The notes beneath the pieces were generated by a model. It saw only the letters and a list, made by a program, of their open reading frames with translations, did not search any database and had not been told where the DNA came from. Made by a program: the position numbers and the translations under genes. Of a stretch of DNA of 64,000 nt, positions 9,691 through 21,698 are shown piece by piece. Every line of letters begins with the position of its first letter. The first letter of the stretch is position 1. Source of the stretch: an uncultured Flavobacteriaceae bacterium (GTDB lineage Bacteria; Bacteroidota; Bacteroidia; Flavobacteriales; Flavobacteriaceae). The stretch covers positions 1 to 64,000 of the forward strand of contig CANMFQ010000003.1 of assembly GCA_947497145.1 (NCBI GenBank). Direction: 5' to 3'.

Positions 9691-11280
9691 ATGAGTTTTC
9701 AACAAGAAATACTTCGTCGCAGAACTTTTGGTATTATATCACACCCTGATGCTGGGAAAACAACATTAACAGAAAAGTTATTGTTATTTGGTGGTGCCAT
9801 ACAAGAAGCGGGAGCTGTAAAAAACAACAAAATAAAAAAATCTGCCACTAGTGATTTTATGGAGATTGAAAGACAGCGTGGAATATCTGTAGCCACTTCT
9901 GTACTTGCATTTTTATATAAAGACAAGAAAATAAACATATTAGACACCCCAGGGCATAAAGATTTTGCAGAAGACACTTTTAGAACCCTAACTGCGGTAG
10001 ATAGTGTTATTGTGGTAATTGATGTTGCAAAAGGTGTTGAAGAGCAAACAGAAAAATTGGTTGAAGTATGTCGCATGCGCAACATACCACTAATTGTTTT
10101 CATCAATAAACTAGACAGAGAAGGTAAAGATGCTTTCGACTTATTGGATGAAGTAGAACAAAAATTAGGCCTGTCCGTATCTCCTTTAAGCTTTCCCATA
10201 GGTATGGGCTATGATTTTAAAGGTATTTATAACATTTACGAAAAAAACATCAACCTGTTTAGCGGAGACAATAAAAAAAATATTGAAGAAACTATTGCCT
10301 TTGACAATATCGACAATCCAGACTTAGAAGATATCATTGGCACACAGGCTGCGGAAGAATTAAGAGATAACCTTGAGTTAGTAAATGGTGTTTATCCGCC
10401 CTTTGACAAAGATGCCTATCTTAAAGGTATGCAGCACCCCGTGTTTTTTGGCTCTGCTTTGAATAATTTTGGTGTTCGCGAATTATTAGATTGTTTTGTT
10501 GATATTGCACCTTCTCCTAGAGCTAAAATGTCAGAACAACGTTTGGTAAAAGCTGATGAAGAACAAATGAGTGGATTTGTTTTTAAAATTCACGCTAATA
10601 TGGACCCTAAACACCGTGATCGATTGGCCTTCATTAAAATTGTATCGGGTACTTTTGAGCGTAATAAGCCCTATTTACACGTTCGCCAAAACAAAAAGCT
10701 TAAGTTTTCAAGTCCGAATGCTTTTTTTGCAGAAAAAAAAGAAATTGTAGACATCTCTTACCCTGGTGACATTGTTGGCTTACATGACACTGGCCATTTT
10801 AAAATAGGAGACACGTTAACCGAAGGAGAGCATTTACAATACAAAGGAATACCTAGTTTCTCACCCGAGCACTTTCGTTATATTAACAATGCAGACCCCA
10901 TGAAGTCTAAACAACTATACAAAGGCATTGATCAATTGATGGATGAAGGAGTTGCACAACTTTTTACGCTAGAAATGAATGGTAGAAAAATTGTTGGCAC
11001 TGTTGGCGCCTTGCAATTTGAAGTGATACAGTACCGTTTAGAGCATGAATACGGAGCGAAATGCTCTTATGAGAACTTTCCCGTTTTTAAAGCTTGCTGG
11101 GTAGCTGCTGAAGACCCTAAGAATGACGAATTCAAAGAATTTCAACGTGTAAAGCAAAAATTCTTAGCGAAAGATAAAAGAGGGCAATTGGTGTTTTTAG
11201 CAGACTCTCAATTCTCATTACAAATGACCCAATCAAAATACCCCTCTGTGAAACTACATTTTGTTTCAGAATTTGATTAA
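9691..11280 (+). CDS. prfC: Peptide chain release factor 3
   Basis: A 529-residue translational GTPase that recycles RF1/RF2 from the ribosome after termination. The G motifs are clear: P-loop SHPDAGKTTLTEKLL near residue 18, the switch region around ERQRGISVATSV, DTPGHKDF near residue 88, and NKLDREGKDAFDL near residue 142. Length and the C-terminal domains fit RF3 (usually about 525-530 residues), and the start MSFQQEILRRRTFGIISHPD is typical. It is a single-gene unit: its own promoter box lies just upstream and a strong terminator directly downstream. Confidence 0.97.
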   Translation: MSFQQEILRRRTFGIISHPDAGKTTLTEKLLLFGGAIQEAGAVKNNKIKKSATSDFMEIERQRGISVATSVLAFLYKDKKINILDTPGHKDFAEDTFRTLTAVDSVIVVIDVAKGVEEQTEKLVEVCRMRNIPLIVFINKLDREGKDAFDLLDEVEQKLGLSVSPLSFPIGMGYDFKGIYNIYEKNINLFSGDNKKNIEETIAFDNIDNPDLEDIIGTQAAEELRDNLELVNGVYPPFDKDAYLKGMQHPVFFGSALNNFGVRELLDCFVDIAPSPRAKMSEQRLVKADEEQMSGFVFKIHANMDPKHRDRLAFIKIVSGTFERNKPYLHVRQNKKLKFSSPNAFFAEKKEIVDISYPGDIVGLHDTGHFKIGDTLTEGEHLQYKGIPSFSPEHFRYINNADPMKSKQLYKGIDQLMDEGVAQLFTLEMNGRKIVGTVGALQFEVIQYRLEHEYGAKCSYENFPVFKACWVAAEDPKNDEFKEFQRVKQKFLAKDKRGQLVFLADSQFSLQMTQSKYPSVKLHFVSEFD

Positions 11281-11304
11281 TCTCAATCTCATTTATAAAA
11301 TAGA

Positions 11305-11336
11305 AAAGCCGCTTGTAAAAACAAACGGCTTTCTTA
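11305..11336 (+). terminator. Bidirectional intrinsic terminator between prfC and the DUF3467 gene
   Basis: AAAGCCGCTTGT and ACAAACGGCTTT form a stem with a short A-rich loop and one internal mismatch. It is followed by T-rich sequence on the plus strand and preceded by A-rich sequence. It can end prfC transcripts and, read from the other side, the rpoBC-DUF3467 transcript. Confidence 0.8.
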
Positions 11337-11338
11337 TT

Positions 11339-11644
11339 TTATGCCTCTCCTGTAGGTCCAAAATTTAATGGAATAGGAGGCTGCTCATAATCTTTAATAG
11401 TACCATGCGCTTTTTCAAAGCGATGAACATTCTCATTCAAGGCTTTCAAAAATTTCTTGGCATGTTGTGGTGTAAGTACAATTCTACTTTTAACCTTAGC
11501 CTTAGGTGCCCCGGGCATCATACTTATAAAATCAACGACAAATTCAGAAACTGAATGATTAATAATTGCCAAATTGGAATAAATTCCTTCAGCCATCTTT
11601 TCATCCAACTCTATGTTGATTTGCTTTTGTTCTTTTTCTGCCAT
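11339..11644 (-). CDS. DUF3467 domain protein
   Basis: A 101-residue soluble acidic protein of the DUF3467 family, recognised by the central VSEFVVDFISMMPGAPKAKV segment and the following RIVLTPQHAKKFL. The family is small, of unknown biochemical function, and in Bacteroidota typically sits directly downstream of rpoC, as here (53 bases after the rpoC stop, same strand). A hairpin between the two genes may lower its expression relative to rpoC. A link to transcription is suggested only by this conserved position. Confidence 0.9.
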   Translation of the reverse strand: MAEKEQKQINIELDEKMAEGIYSNLAIINHSVSEFVVDFISMMPGAPKAKVKSRIVLTPQHAKKFLKALNENVHRFEKAHGTIKDYEQPPIPLNFGPTGEA

Positions 11645-11659
11645 ATTACTTATAAAAAT

Positions 11660-11688
11660 AAACCCCGATAATAAAATTATCAGGGTTT
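11660..11688 (-). terminator. Terminator or attenuator between rpoC and the DUF3467 gene
   Basis: AAACCC/GGGTTT and GATAAT/ATTATC form a 12-bp stem with one C-A mismatch (plus strand) and a 3-nt loop. On the minus strand the mismatch is a G-U pair, and the hairpin is followed by TTTATTTTTA. It would end most rpoBC transcripts, with some read-through into the DUF3467 gene. Confidence 0.65.
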
Positions 11689-11697
11689 GAAGTTAAT

Positions 11698-14600
11698 TTA
11701 GAATTTTAAAGCCTCTTTACGAGCCATAATCTCATCGTACTCTTCTTTAGACCCTACTATGATGTTATCATAATCACGCATTCCTGTACCAGCAGGTATT
11801 TTATGACCAACAATAACATTCTCTTTAAGACCTTCTAATGTATCAACCTTACCGCTTACAGCAGCTTCGTTTAACACCTTAGTTGTTTCTTGGAAAGAAG
11901 CCGCAGAGATGAATGATTTTGTCTGTAACGATGCTCTTGTAATACCTTGAAGTATTGGTGTAGCCGTAGCAGCAACCGCATCTTTAGCAGTAACTACATT
12001 TTTATCATTACGGATCAAAATTGAATTTTCATCACGAAGTTCACGTGCTGTGATAATCTGCCCCGGTTTAAGGGTGTCAGAGTCACCTGCATCTACAACC
12101 ACTTTCTTACCATAGATTTCATCATTTTCCGTAATAAAATCGTCTTTATGAACCAATTGATTCTCTAAGAAAATTGTATCTCCTGGATCTTGAATACGAA
12201 CCTTACGCATCATTTGTCTTACAACAACTTCAAAGTGCTTATCATTAATTTTCACACCTTGCAAACGATATACTTCTTGCACCTCATTTACCAAGTATTG
12301 CTGTACCGCAGATGGGCCTTTAATAGCAAGAATATCTTCTGGCGTAATAGAACCATCCGATAATGGCATACCTGCACGTACATAATCATTCTCTTGTACT
12401 AAGATTTGATTTGAAAGTTTTACCAAGTATTTCTTCACCTCGCCCAACTTAGATTCAATGATGATTTCACGGTTACCTCTTTTAATTTTACCAAAAGACA
12501 CCACACCGTCAATCTCTGAAACAACCGCTGGGTTTGAAGGGTTACGTGCTTCAAACAACTCCGTAACTCGTGGTAAACCACCTGTAATATCACCTGCTTT
12601 AGCAGATTTACGTGGTATTTTTACCAAAATCTTACCTTCTTTAATATCTTCACCATCATCTACCATGATGTGTGAACCTACAGGAAGGTTGTATGAACGT
12701 AATACCTCATCCTTATTATTCATAATCAATAAGGTTGGTATCAATTTCTTGTTTCTAGATTCAGAAATAACCTTTTCTTGGAAACCAGTTTGCTCATCTA
12801 TTTCAACCTGATAGGTAACCCCTTGGTCAATATTTTCATAAGCAATTTTTCCAGGGAATTCTGAAACAATAACACCGTTGTATGGATCCCAAGAACATAT
12901 CACATCATCCTTAGCCAATTTATCGCCATTTTTAATGAACAATTGTGACCCATAAGGAATGTTATTTGTACTCAAAGTAATGCCTGTTTTAGCATCTACA
13001 ACTTTAAGTTCTGATGTTCTTGAAATAACGATTTCAGACTTTTTACCATCACCATCTTCACCAGTAACCGTTCTAAGATCTTCAATCTCGGCAATACCGT
13101 TAAATTTCGATATCAATTTGTTATCCTCTGAAATGTTACCTGCAATACCTCCAACATGGAAAGTACGTAGTGTTAACTGTGTACCTGGCTCACCAATTGA
13201 TTGAGCAGCAACTACACCAACAGCTTCACCTCTTTGAACCATTTTATTAGTTGAAAGGTTTCTACCGTAACATTTTGCACAAATACCTTTTGGCGCTTCA
13301 CAAGTAAGAGCAGAACGCACTTCTATTCTATCAATAGGTGATGCTTCAACACGCTTCACATCAGCTTCCATTATTTCTTGACCTGCAGCAAGGATAAGCT
13401 CTTCATTTAACGGATTATAAACGTCATGTAACGATACACGACCTAAAATACGTTCTCCTAACGACTCTACAATCTCTTCATTTTTCTTTAATGCCTGAAC
13501 CTCTACACCTCGTAGTGTTTCACAATCTTCAATATTAATAATTACATCTTGTGATACATCAACCAAACGACGTGTTAGGTAACCTGCATCCGCCGTTTTC
13601 AAGGCAGTATCTGCAAGTCCTTTACGAGCACCGTGCGTAGAAATAAAGTATTCCAAAATTGATAAACCTTCTTTAAAGTTTGACAAAATCGGGTTTTCAA
13701 TAATTTCACCACCACCGGCAGTCGATTTTTTAGGCTTAGCCATCAAACCACGCATACCCGTTAACTGGCGAATTTGCTCTTTAGAACCCCTTGCACCAGA
13801 ATCAAGCATCATATACACAGAGTTAAATCCTTGTTGGTCTTCACGAATACGCTTCATAGCCAACTCTGTCAACATAGCATTGGTAGAAGTCCACACGTCA
13901 ATTACCTGATTGTAACGTTCGTTGTTGGTAATAAGCCCCATGTTATAGTTGGCCATAATACCATCAACCTGTCCATTAGCATCAGCAATCATATCATGCT
14001 TTTCCTGTGGAATAATAATATCTCCTAAACTAAAGGAAAGACCGCCTTTAAAAGCGAACTCATAACCCATAGTTTTAATCTTATCTAAGAAATCAGCCGT
14101 AGTAGGAACATCTGTAACGGCTAAAATACCTCCAATAATATCTCGTAAAGATTTCTTATTTAATACATCATTGATATAACCAGCAGCTTCTGGCACCTCC
14201 ATATTAAATAATACTCTACCTACGGTAGTTGGTATAATTTTATTTACCAACTCCCCTTCTTCATTAAAGTCTTTTGCTCTTACTTTAATACCAGCATTCA
14301 AGTTTACCATACCTTCATTGAAGGCAATTTCAACTTCTTCAGCAGAATAGAACGTCAACCCTTCACCTTTAATAGGCACTTCTGGTGTCGATTTTCTTTC
14401 TTTAGTCATATAATACAGTCCTAAAACCATATCCTGAGATGGTACCGTAATAGGAGACCCGTTTGCAGGGTTCAAAATATTATGTGACGCCAACATCAAC
14501 AACTGTGCTTCCAAAATTGCCTCAGGCCCTAATGGAAGGTGAACCGCCATTTGATCACCATCAAAATCTGCGTTAAAGGCAGTACAAACTAATGGGTGTA

Positions 14601-15996
14601 AACGTATCGCTTTTCCTTCAATTAATTTAGGCTGAAATGCTTGAATACCCAAACGGTGCAATGTAGGCGCACGGTTCAATAATACAGGATGTCCTTTCAA
14701 TACATTTTCAAGAATATCCCATACAACCGGCTCTTTCTTATCGATAATTTTCTTTGCAGATTTAACTGTTTTCACAATACCTCTTTCTATCAATTTACGG
14801 ATAACAAAAGGTTTGTATAACTCAGCAGCCATATCTTTAGGAAGACCGCATTCAAACAATCTTAATTCTGGCCCTACAACAATAACTGAACGTGCAGAAT
14901 AATCAACACGTTTACCTAATAAGTTTTGACGGAAACGACCTTGCTTACCTTTCAATGAATCTGAAAGCGATTTCAATGGTCTGTTAGATTCCGTTTTTAC
15001 TGCCGATGCCTTACGTGTATTATCAAACAGAGAATCTACAGCTTCTTGAAGCATACGTTTCTCATTTCTAAGAATTACCTCAGGAGCTTTAATTTCAACC
15101 AATCGCTTAAGACGGTTGTTTCTAATAATTACTCTTCGGTATAAATCATTTAAATCTGATGTCGCAAAACGACCACCATCTAACGGTACTAAAGGACGTA
15201 ATTCTGGTGGAATAACAGGAATAACCTTCATGATCATCCACTCTGGCCTGTTATCTCTGTTTTCCTGAGATTCTCGTAATGCCTCAACTACCTGAAGACG
15301 CTTTAAAGCCTCTGTTTTACGTTGCTTTGATGTTTCAGTATTTGCTTTGTGTCTTAAACTAAAAGACAAATCTTTTAAGTCTATTCTTGCTAACAAATCA
15401 ATCAAGCACTCTGCCCCCATTTTAGCGATAAACTTATTGGGGTCTGTATCATCTAAATATTGATTTTCTTGTGGTAATTCTTCAACAATATTTAAGTATT
15501 CTTCCTCAGTTAAGAAATCCATTTTATTGATTTCTTCCCCTTCAGGACCTCTTGCGATACCCGGTTGAATTACTACATAACGCTCGTAGTAAATAATCAT
15601 ATCCAATTTCTTGGAAGGAAGTCCTAATAAATATCCTATTTTATTTGGTAATGAACGGAAATACCAGATATGAGCAACAGGTACAACCAAATTGATATGC
15701 CCTACCCTATCTCTTCGTACTTTCTTTTCAGTTACCTCTACACCACAACGGTCACATACAATACCGCGGTACCGAATACGCTTGTACTTTCCACAGGCAC
15801 ACTCATAATCCTTTACAGGACCAAAAATACGCTCACAGAAAAGTCCATCGCGCTCAGGCTTATGGGTTCTGTAGTTAATAGTTTCTGGTTTTAAAACTTC
15901 ACCTCTTGACTCTGCCAAAATTGCTTCTGGTGACGCCAATCCTATTGAAATTTTATTAAACCTTTTTTGCGGTGTATTATCGTTAATTCTTGCCAT
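11698..15996 (-). CDS. rpoC: DNA-directed RNA polymerase subunit beta'
   Basis: A 1432-residue catalytic subunit of RNA polymerase. The active-site loop [16 protein letters not shown] carries the three magnesium-binding aspartates (about residue 465). The N-terminal zinc ribbon ([20 protein letters not shown]) and the second zinc site ([16 protein letters not shown]) are intact. Length fits Bacteroidota RpoC. The gene follows rpoB by 58 bases on the same strand and is the last essential gene of the tuf-secE-nusG-rpl-rpoBC unit. No anomaly was seen. Confidence 0.99.
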   Translation of the reverse strand: MARINDNTPQKRFNKISIGLASPEAILAESRGEVLKPETINYRTHKPERDGLFCERIFGPVKDYECACGKYKRIRYRGIVCDRCGVEVTEKKVRRDRVGHINLVVPVAHIWYFRSLPNKIGYLLGLPSKKLDMIIYYERYVVIQPGIARGPEGEEINKMDFLTEEEYLNIVEELPQENQYLDDTDPNKFIAKMGAECLIDLLARIDLKDLSFSLRHKANTETSKQRKTEALKRLQVVEALRESQENRDNRPEWMIMKVIPVIPPELRPLVPLDGGRFATSDLNDLYRRVIIRNNRLKRLVEIKAPEVILRNEKRMLQEAVDSLFDNTRKASAVKTESNRPLKSLSDSLKGKQGRFRQNLLGKRVDYSARSVIVVGPELRLFECGLPKDMAAELYKPFVIRKLIERGIVKTVKSAKKIIDKKEPVVWDILENVLKGHPVLLNRAPTLHRLGIQAFQPKLIEGKAIRLHPLVCTAFNADFDGDQMAVHLPLGPEAILEAQLLMLASHNILNPANGSPITVPSQDMVLGLYYMTKERKSTPEVPIKGEGLTFYSAEEVEIAFNEGMVNLNAGIKVRAKDFNEEGELVNKIIPTTVGRVLFNMEVPEAAGYINDVLNKKSLRDIIGGILAVTDVPTTADFLDKIKTMGYEFAFKGGLSFSLGDIIIPQEKHDMIADANGQVDGIMANYNMGLITNNERYNQVIDVWTSTNAMLTELAMKRIREDQQGFNSVYMMLDSGARGSKEQIRQLTGMRGLMAKPKKSTAGGGEIIENPILSNFKEGLSILEYFISTHGARKGLADTALKTADAGYLTRRLVDVSQDVIINIEDCETLRGVEVQALKKNEEIVESLGERILGRVSLHDVYNPLNEELILAAGQEIMEADVKRVEASPIDRIEVRSALTCEAPKGICAKCYGRNLSTNKMVQRGEAVGVVAAQSIGEPGTQLTLRTFHVGGIAGNISEDNKLISKFNGIAEIEDLRTVTGEDGDGKKSEIVISRTSELKVVDAKTGITLSTNNIPYGSQLFIKNGDKLAKDDVICSWDPYNGVIVSEFPGKIAYENIDQGVTYQVEIDEQTGFQEKVISESRNKKLIPTLLIMNNKDEVLRSYNLPVGSHIMVDDGEDIKEGKILVKIPRKSAKAGDITGGLPRVTELFEARNPSNPAVVSEIDGVVSFGKIKRGNREIIIESKLGEVKKYLVKLSNQILVQENDYVRAGMPLSDGSITPEDILAIKGPSAVQQYLVNEVQEVYRLQGVKINDKHFEVVVRQMMRKVRIQDPGDTIFLENQLVHKDDFITENDEIYGKKVVVDAGDSDTLKPGQIITARELRDENSILIRNDKNVVTAKDAVAATATPILQGITRASLQTKSFISAASFQETTKVLNEAAVSGKVDTLEGLKENVIVGHKIPAGTGMRDYDNIIVGSKEEYDEIMARKEALKF

Positions 15997-16054
15997 AATT
16001 ATATGGTGATAATTTTAATGTGTGTTATTCTATAGTGTTCAAAACCCGTATTAC

Positions 16055-19000
16055 CTATTCTTCTAGTCTGATATCTAAACCTAAACCTTTAAGTTCATGC
16101 ATCAATACGTTGAAAGATTCTGGTAAACCAGGCTCTGGCATCGTTTCTCCTTTAACAATTGATTCGTAGGTTTTAGCTCTACCAATCACGTCATCAGATT
16201 TTACCGTCAAAATTTCTCTTAGGGTAGCTGACGCACCATATGCTTCAAGTGCCCAAACTTCCATTTCACCAAAACGCTGTCCACCAAATTGAGCTTTACC
16301 ACCCAATGGTTGTTGTGTAATTAATGAATATGGCCCTATAGAACGTGCGTGCATTTTATCATCAACCATGTGTCCTAGTTTCAACATGTAAATCACACCT
16401 ACTGTTGCAGGTTGATCAAAACGTTGTCCCGTACCTCCATCATAAAGGTAGGTATGACCGTATCTTGGTATACCAGCTTCATCAGTAAATTGGTTTATCT
16501 GATCTAACGTTGCACCATCAAAAATTGGCGTACCAAACTTCTTACCTAATTTTAGTCCAGCCCAACCTAATACCGTTTCATAAATCTGACCGATGTTCAT
16601 ACGCGATGGTACACCAAGTGGATTTAAAACAATATCTACAGGAGTTCCATCTTCTAAGAAAGGCATATCCTCTTGACGAACGATTCTTGAAACAATACCT
16701 TTGTTACCGTGACGTCCTGCCATTTTATCACCAACCTTAAGTTTACGTTTTTTAGCAACATAAACCTTAGCCAACTTCATAATACCAGCAGGCAACTCAT
16801 CACCAACAGAAATTGTAAACTTATCTCTTCTTAAGTTTCCTTGAAGATCGTTTAGTTTAATTTTATAGTTGTGTAATAAATCTGCAACTGCGGCATTGGT
16901 TTCTTTATCTGTAGTCCAACTTCCGCCCACTAAGTGCGCAAAATCATCAACAGCATTTAACATCTTCATGGTATATTTCTTACCTTTTGGAAGTACTTCT
17001 TCTCCTAAATCGTTTAATACCCCTTGTGATGTTTTTCCGTTTATTAACGTGAACAATTTCTCAACTAAAATATCTTTTAGTTGTTCAAATTTCACTTCGT
17101 ATTCTAATTCTAAAGCATTAATAGCTTCCTTATCTTCAGAACGCTTACGTTTATCTTTGATAGAGCGAGAGAATAATTTCTTTTCAATAACAACACCTCT
17201 TAGTGATGGAGAAGCTTTTAATGAAGCATCTTTTACATCACCTGCCTTATCACCAAAGATCGCACGAAGTAATTTTTCTTCTGGTGTTGGGTCAGACTCT
17301 CCTTTTGGTGTAATCTTACCAATAAGAATATCGCCTGGTTTTACTTCTGCACCTATACGAATCATTCCATTTTCATCAAGGTCTTTTGTAGCCTCTTCAG
17401 AAACATTAGGGATATCATGCGTTAATTCTTCTGCACCTAACTTTGTATCACGTACCTCTAATGAATACTCATCAACATGTATAGATGTAAAGATATCTTC
17501 ACGAACAACCTTTTCTGAGATTACAATAGCATCCTCAAAGTTGTACCCTTTCCAAGGCATAAAGGCAACCGTAAGGTTTCTACCCAAGGCCAATTCTCCT
17601 TTTTCGGTAGCGTAACCTTCACAAAGCACCTGTCCCTTTTTAACCTTATCACCTTTTCTTACAATAGGTTTTAAGTTAATACTAGTTCCTTGGTTCGTTT
17701 TTCTGAACTTCACCAATTTGTAGCTCTTAGCGTCATCTTCAAAACTTACTAGTTTCTCAGCCTCAGAACGCTCATATTTGACAGTAATTTTTTGAGCATC
17801 TACATACTCAACTGTTCCATCACCTTCTGCATTTATTAATACTCTAGAATCTGATGCAACTTGACGCTCCAAACCAGTACCCACAATAGGAGACTGAGGT
17901 TTTAATAACGGAACGGCTTGACGCATCATGTTTGACCCCATCAAAGCACGGTTTGCATCATCATGCTCTAAGAAAGGAATCAAAGATGCAGAAATTGATG
18001 CTATTTGATTTGGCGCAACATCTGTATAGTTGATTTCAGCTGGATCAACAACTGGGAAATCTCCTTCTTCTCTTGCAATTACTTTTTCTATGTCTATTTC
18101 ACCATCTTCTTTTAAAGGAATATTTGCTTGCGCAATTTTCATTCCTTCTTCCTCTTCTGCACTTAAGTAAACATACTCAGCCGTGTTTACCTTAGCATCA
18201 TCTACCTTACGGTAAGGTGTTTCTAAGAAGCCCATTGGATTTACCTTGGCAAAAACTGCCAAAGAAGAAATCAAACCAATATTTGGTCCTTCAGGTGTTT
18301 CAATAGGACAAAGTCTTCCGTAGTGCGTGTAGTGAACATCACGTACCTCAAAACCAGCTCTTTCTCTTGAAAGACCTCCAGGTCCAAGGGCCGACAATCT
18401 TCTTTTGTGCGTAATCTCGGCTAATGGATTCGTTTGATCCATAAACTGAGAAAGTTGATTGGTACCAAAGAACGAATTAATAACTGAAGACAAGGTCTTA
18501 GCATTAATTAAATCTATAGGAGTAAACACCTCATTATCACGAACATTCATACGCTCACGAATAGTTCTTGCCATACGCGCAAGACCTACGCCAAACTGAG
18601 AAGACAATTGCTCACCTACAGTACGAACACGACGGTTTGAAAGGTGGTCAATATCATCAATTTCAGCTTTAGAGTTGATAAGCTCAATCAAATATTTAAT
18701 AATAGTTATGATATCTTCTTTGGTTAAGACTTGCTTATCCATTCCAATATCTAACTGTAATTTCTTGTTCATTCTATAACGTCCAACTTCACCTAAGTTA
18801 TAACGTTGATCAGAAAAGAATAATTTATCAATAATACCACGTGCCGTTTCCTCATCTGGCGGTTCAGCATTACGTAATTGACGATAAATATGCTCTACAG
18901 CTTCTTTTTCAGAGTTTGTAGGATCCTTTTGTAATGTATTATGAATAATAGCATAATCAGACTGTGCATTATTCTCTTTGTGTAAAAGAATAGATTTCAC

Positions 19001-19864
19001 ATCTGCTTCCATTATTTCAGCGATGTGATCTTTTTCTAAAATAGTATCACGATCTAAAACAATTTCATTTCTTTCAATAGAAACTACTTCGCCGGTATCT
19101 TCATCAACAAAATCTTCATGCCAAGTATTTAAAACTCTAGCCGCTAATTTACGACCCAATACTTTTTTCAAACCAGCATTAGACACTTTAACCTCTTCTG
19201 AAAGGTCAAAAATCTCTAAAATATCTTTATCTCGCTCAAAGCCAATAGCTCTAAACAAGGTAGTAACAGGTAATTTTTTCTTTCTATCAATATACGCATA
19301 CATCACGTTATTGATATCTGTTGCAAATTCTATCCAAGAGCCTTTAAAAGGAATTACTCTCGCTGAATATAATTTAGTTCCATTTGCATGGAAAGATTGA
19401 CCAAAGAAAACACCAGGAGAACGGTGTAACTGAGATACTACGACACGCTCTGCACCATTTATAACAAAAGTACCAGATGGCGTCATATACGGTATTGTAC
19501 CTAAATAAACGTCTTGTACGATAGTTTCAAAATCTTCGTGCTCAACATCAGTACAATACAACTTTAAACGTGCCTTTAAGGGAACACTATAGGTAAGTCC
19601 TCGCTCAATACACTCTTGAATTGAATATCTTGGCGGATCAATAAAATAATCCAAAAACTCTAATACGAACTGGTTTCTGGTATCTGTAATTGGAAAATTT
19701 TCCATGAAGGTATTATAAAGACCTTCATTGCCCCTTTCATCAGATTTCGTTTCAAGCTGAAAAAAGTCTTGAAATGATTTTATCTGAATGTCCAAGAAAT
19801 CCGGATAATTCGGTGTGTTCTTAGCGGATGCAAAATTTATTCTTTCAGTAGTGTTTGTGAACAT
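16055..19864 (-). CDS. rpoB: DNA-directed RNA polymerase subunit beta
   Basis: A 1269-residue RNA polymerase beta subunit. The rifampicin-binding region is readable ([30 protein letters not shown]) and looks like a normal sensitive-type sequence: the Asp, His and Ser most often changed in resistant mutants are all present. The conserved [12 protein letters not shown] and the C-terminal [10 protein letters not shown] segments are present. It lies 152 bases downstream of rplL, with a strong hairpin in the gap, and upstream of rpoC. Confidence 0.99.
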   Translation of the reverse strand: MFTNTTERINFASAKNTPNYPDFLDIQIKSFQDFFQLETKSDERGNEGLYNTFMENFPITDTRNQFVLEFLDYFIDPPRYSIQECIERGLTYSVPLKARLKLYCTDVEHEDFETIVQDVYLGTIPYMTPSGTFVINGAERVVVSQLHRSPGVFFGQSFHANGTKLYSARVIPFKGSWIEFATDINNVMYAYIDRKKKLPVTTLFRAIGFERDKDILEIFDLSEEVKVSNAGLKKVLGRKLAARVLNTWHEDFVDEDTGEVVSIERNEIVLDRDTILEKDHIAEIMEADVKSILLHKENNAQSDYAIIHNTLQKDPTNSEKEAVEHIYRQLRNAEPPDEETARGIIDKLFFSDQRYNLGEVGRYRMNKKLQLDIGMDKQVLTKEDIITIIKYLIELINSKAEIDDIDHLSNRRVRTVGEQLSSQFGVGLARMARTIRERMNVRDNEVFTPIDLINAKTLSSVINSFFGTNQLSQFMDQTNPLAEITHKRRLSALGPGGLSRERAGFEVRDVHYTHYGRLCPIETPEGPNIGLISSLAVFAKVNPMGFLETPYRKVDDAKVNTAEYVYLSAEEEEGMKIAQANIPLKEDGEIDIEKVIAREEGDFPVVDPAEINYTDVAPNQIASISASLIPFLEHDDANRALMGSNMMRQAVPLLKPQSPIVGTGLERQVASDSRVLINAEGDGTVEYVDAQKITVKYERSEAEKLVSFEDDAKSYKLVKFRKTNQGTSINLKPIVRKGDKVKKGQVLCEGYATEKGELALGRNLTVAFMPWKGYNFEDAIVISEKVVREDIFTSIHVDEYSLEVRDTKLGAEELTHDIPNVSEEATKDLDENGMIRIGAEVKPGDILIGKITPKGESDPTPEEKLLRAIFGDKAGDVKDASLKASPSLRGVVIEKKLFSRSIKDKRKRSEDKEAINALELEYEVKFEQLKDILVEKLFTLINGKTSQGVLNDLGEEVLPKGKKYTMKMLNAVDDFAHLVGGSWTTDKETNAAVADLLHNYKIKLNDLQGNLRRDKFTISVGDELPAGIMKLAKVYVAKKRKLKVGDKMAGRHGNKGIVSRIVRQEDMPFLEDGTPVDIVLNPLGVPSRMNIGQIYETVLGWAGLKLGKKFGTPIFDGATLDQINQFTDEAGIPRYGHTYLYDGGTGQRFDQPATVGVIYMLKLGHMVDDKMHARSIGPYSLITQQPLGGKAQFGGQRFGEMEVWALEAYGASATLREILTVKSDDVIGRAKTYESIVKGETMPEPGLPESFNVLMHELKGLGLDIRLEE

Positions 19865-19956
19865 CTATGGACAGTATTATATAGTGAATACTAAAATTGC
19901 GTAATTAAAAAAAGGTTGTATATGCCCTCATATACGTTACTTAAGTCTATAAAATA

Positions 19957-19994
19957 GGTTTAGGTCTGACCGCAAAAGCGAAAAGACCTAAACC
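19957..19994 (-). terminator. Strong hairpin between rplL and rpoB (attenuator or processing site)
   Basis: GGTTTAGGTCT (19957-19967) and AGACCTAAACC (19984-19994) form a perfect 11-bp stem. The loop itself contains CGC-AAAA-GCG. On the minus strand the stem is followed by TATTTTATAG, a T-rich but interrupted tail, so partial termination or RNA cleavage is more likely than full termination. It begins 22 bases after the rplL stop. Confidence 0.65.
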
Positions 19995-20016
19995 AAAAGT
20001 GCTATGGTTGCTGCTA

Positions 20017-20394
20017 TTATTTAAGCTCAACTTCTGCTCCTGCTTCTTCCAATGAATTTTTAATTCCTTCAGCTTCGTCTTTAGAAACACCTTCTTTAAT
20101 TGCTTTAGGTGCGCTATCAACGATATCTTTAGCATCTTTCAATCCTAAACCAGTTAATTCTTTAACCAATTTAACAACTGCTAATTTAGAAGAACCAGCT
20201 GCTTTCAAAATAACATCAAATTCAGTTTGCTCTTCAACAGCTTCACCACCACCAGCGCCTCCGCCAGCAGCAACAGCTACTGCAGCAGCAGCAGGCTCAA
20301 TACCGTACTCATCTTTTAATATATCAGCTAATTCATTAACCTCTTTTACGGTTAAGTTCACCAACTGTTCTGCGAAATCTTTTAAATCTGCCAT
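20017..20394 (-). CDS. rplL: 50S ribosomal protein L7/L12
   Basis: A 125-residue stalk protein of the large ribosomal subunit, the binding platform for translation factors. It has an N-terminal dimerisation helix region, an Ala/Gly-rich hinge (about 35-53), and a C-terminal domain with [20 protein letters not shown] and the ending [10 protein letters not shown]. It follows rplJ by 49 bases, the usual arrangement for L10 and the multi-copy L12. Confidence 0.98.
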   Translation of the reverse strand: MADLKDFAEQLVNLTVKEVNELADILKDEYGIEPAAAAVAVAAGGGAGGGEAVEEQTEFDVILKAAGSSKLAVVKLVKELTGLGLKDAKDIVDSAPKAIKEGVSKDEAEGIKNSLEEAGAEVELK

Positions 20395-20443
20395 TTTTCT
20401 ATCGTTTAATAAAATTTTAAAATATAATTGTTTTTAGTGCGTA

Positions 20444-20962
20444 CTACTCTTTTTCTGATAATGTCTTTAAGATTCCGGCTAGTTTACCACCACCAGACTT
20501 AAGTCCAGAAATAACATTCTTGGCAGGAGATTGTAACAATCCAATGATATCGCCAATCATTTCTTCTTTAGACTTAATGCTTACTAAAGCATCTAAGTTT
20601 TCATCACCAATATAAACTGTTTCTTCTACGAAAGCACCTTTCAATAAAGGCTTATCAGATTTTTTTCTGAAATTCTTTATTAATTTTGCTGGTACATTTC
20701 CAACTTCAGAAAACATCAATGAAGTATTTCCTTTCAATACTTCAGGAAGTTCTCCAAATTCTCTTTCAGAAGCTTCCATTGCCTTAGCAAGCAATGTATT
20801 TTTGACTACAGCAAGCTTAACATCTGCTTTAAAACAAGCTCTTCTTAAATCGGAAGTAGTTGTTGCATTTAAGCCTGATATATCTGCTAAATAAATTGCA
20901 GAATTATCAGCTAACTGCGCTGTTAAATCTTCTATAACCGCTGCTTTTTCTTCTCTTGTCAT
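20444..20962 (-). CDS. rplJ: 50S ribosomal protein L10
   Basis: A 172-residue base protein of the ribosomal stalk, which anchors L7/L12 dimers through its C-terminal helix. The start MTREEKAAVIEDLTAQL and the segment VKNTLLAKAMEA are typical. It sits 25 bases after rplA and 49 bases before rplL. The short gap to rplA leaves little room for a classical L10 leader. Confidence 0.97.
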   Translation of the reverse strand: MTREEKAAVIEDLTAQLADNSAIYLADISGLNATTTSDLRRACFKADVKLAVVKNTLLAKAMEASEREFGELPEVLKGNTSLMFSEVGNVPAKLIKNFRKKSDKPLLKGAFVEETVYIGDENLDALVSIKSKEEMIGDIIGLLQSPAKNVISGLKSGGGKLAGILKTLSEKE

Positions 20963-20987
20963 AATTAAACTTTTAACTAACGGTTAA

Positions 20988-21677
20988 TTAAACTGTCTTT
21001 GGATCCAATTGAACACTTGGGCTCATGGTACTTGACATGAAAACACTTTTCATATAAACACCTTTAGAAGAAGTTGGTTTTAATTTATTCAATGTATCCA
21101 ACAACTCTTTAGCATTACCTGCTATTTTGTCTGCTGAGAAAGACACCTTACCTATTGCTGCATGAACAATACCCGTCTTATCTACTTTGAAATCAATTTT
21201 ACCAGCTTTTACCTCAGATACTGCCTTAGCAACATCCATAGTAACCGTTCCTGTTTTTGGATTAGGCATTAAACCTCTTGGACCTAGCACCCTACCTAAA
21301 GGTCCTAATTTTCCCATTACGCTTGGCATTGTGATGATAACATCAACATCGGTCCAACCGCTTTTTATTTTATCCAAATATTCTTGTAAACCTACATAAT
21401 CAGCTCCAGCTGCTGTAGCCTCTGCTTCTTTGTCAGGGGTTACCAAAGCCAAAACTTTTACATCTTTACCTGTACCATGAGGAAGTGTAACAACCCCACG
21501 AACCATTTGATTTGCTTTTCTTGGATCTACACCCAAACGAACTGCGAGATCAACAGATGCATCAAAATTTGCATTTGTTATCTCTTTTATCAAAGCTGAA
21601 GCCTCATCTATCGAATAGAGTTTATCTTTCTCTATTTTAGCCTGCGCTTCTTTTTGCTTTTTAGTTAATTTTGCCAT
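20988..21677 (-). CDS. rplA: 50S ribosomal protein L1
   Basis: A 229-residue protein of the L1 stalk. The signature [20 protein letters not shown] followed by MPNPKTGTV is complete. The start [17 protein letters not shown] is typical. In other bacteria L1 represses the L11-L1 operon by binding its own message; I did not identify that site here. It lies 21 bases after rplK. Confidence 0.98.
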   Translation of the reverse strand: MAKLTKKQKEAQAKIEKDKLYSIDEASALIKEITNANFDASVDLAVRLGVDPRKANQMVRGVVTLPHGTGKDVKVLALVTPDKEAEATAAGADYVGLQEYLDKIKSGWTDVDVIITMPSVMGKLGPLGRVLGPRGLMPNPKTGTVTMDVAKAVSEVKAGKIDFKVDKTGIVHAAIGKVSFSADKIAGNAKELLDTLNKLKPTSSKGVYMKSVFMSSTMSPSVQLDPKTV

Positions 21678-21698
21678 TTAAATTGTGCTTTTAAGATT

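Noticed and set aside
9699-10199. 166-residue minus-strand frame inside prfC
   Set aside because: Shadow frame of a clearly real gene; the composition mirrors the antisense of RF3.
16869-17615. 248-residue plus-strand frame inside rpoB
   Set aside because: Long only because of the codon bias of rpoB on the other strand; Ser-rich antisense composition and no motifs.
19947-20135. 62-residue frame overlapping the end of rplL
   Set aside because: Alternative frame of rplL running through the hairpin before rpoB; no homology signal.
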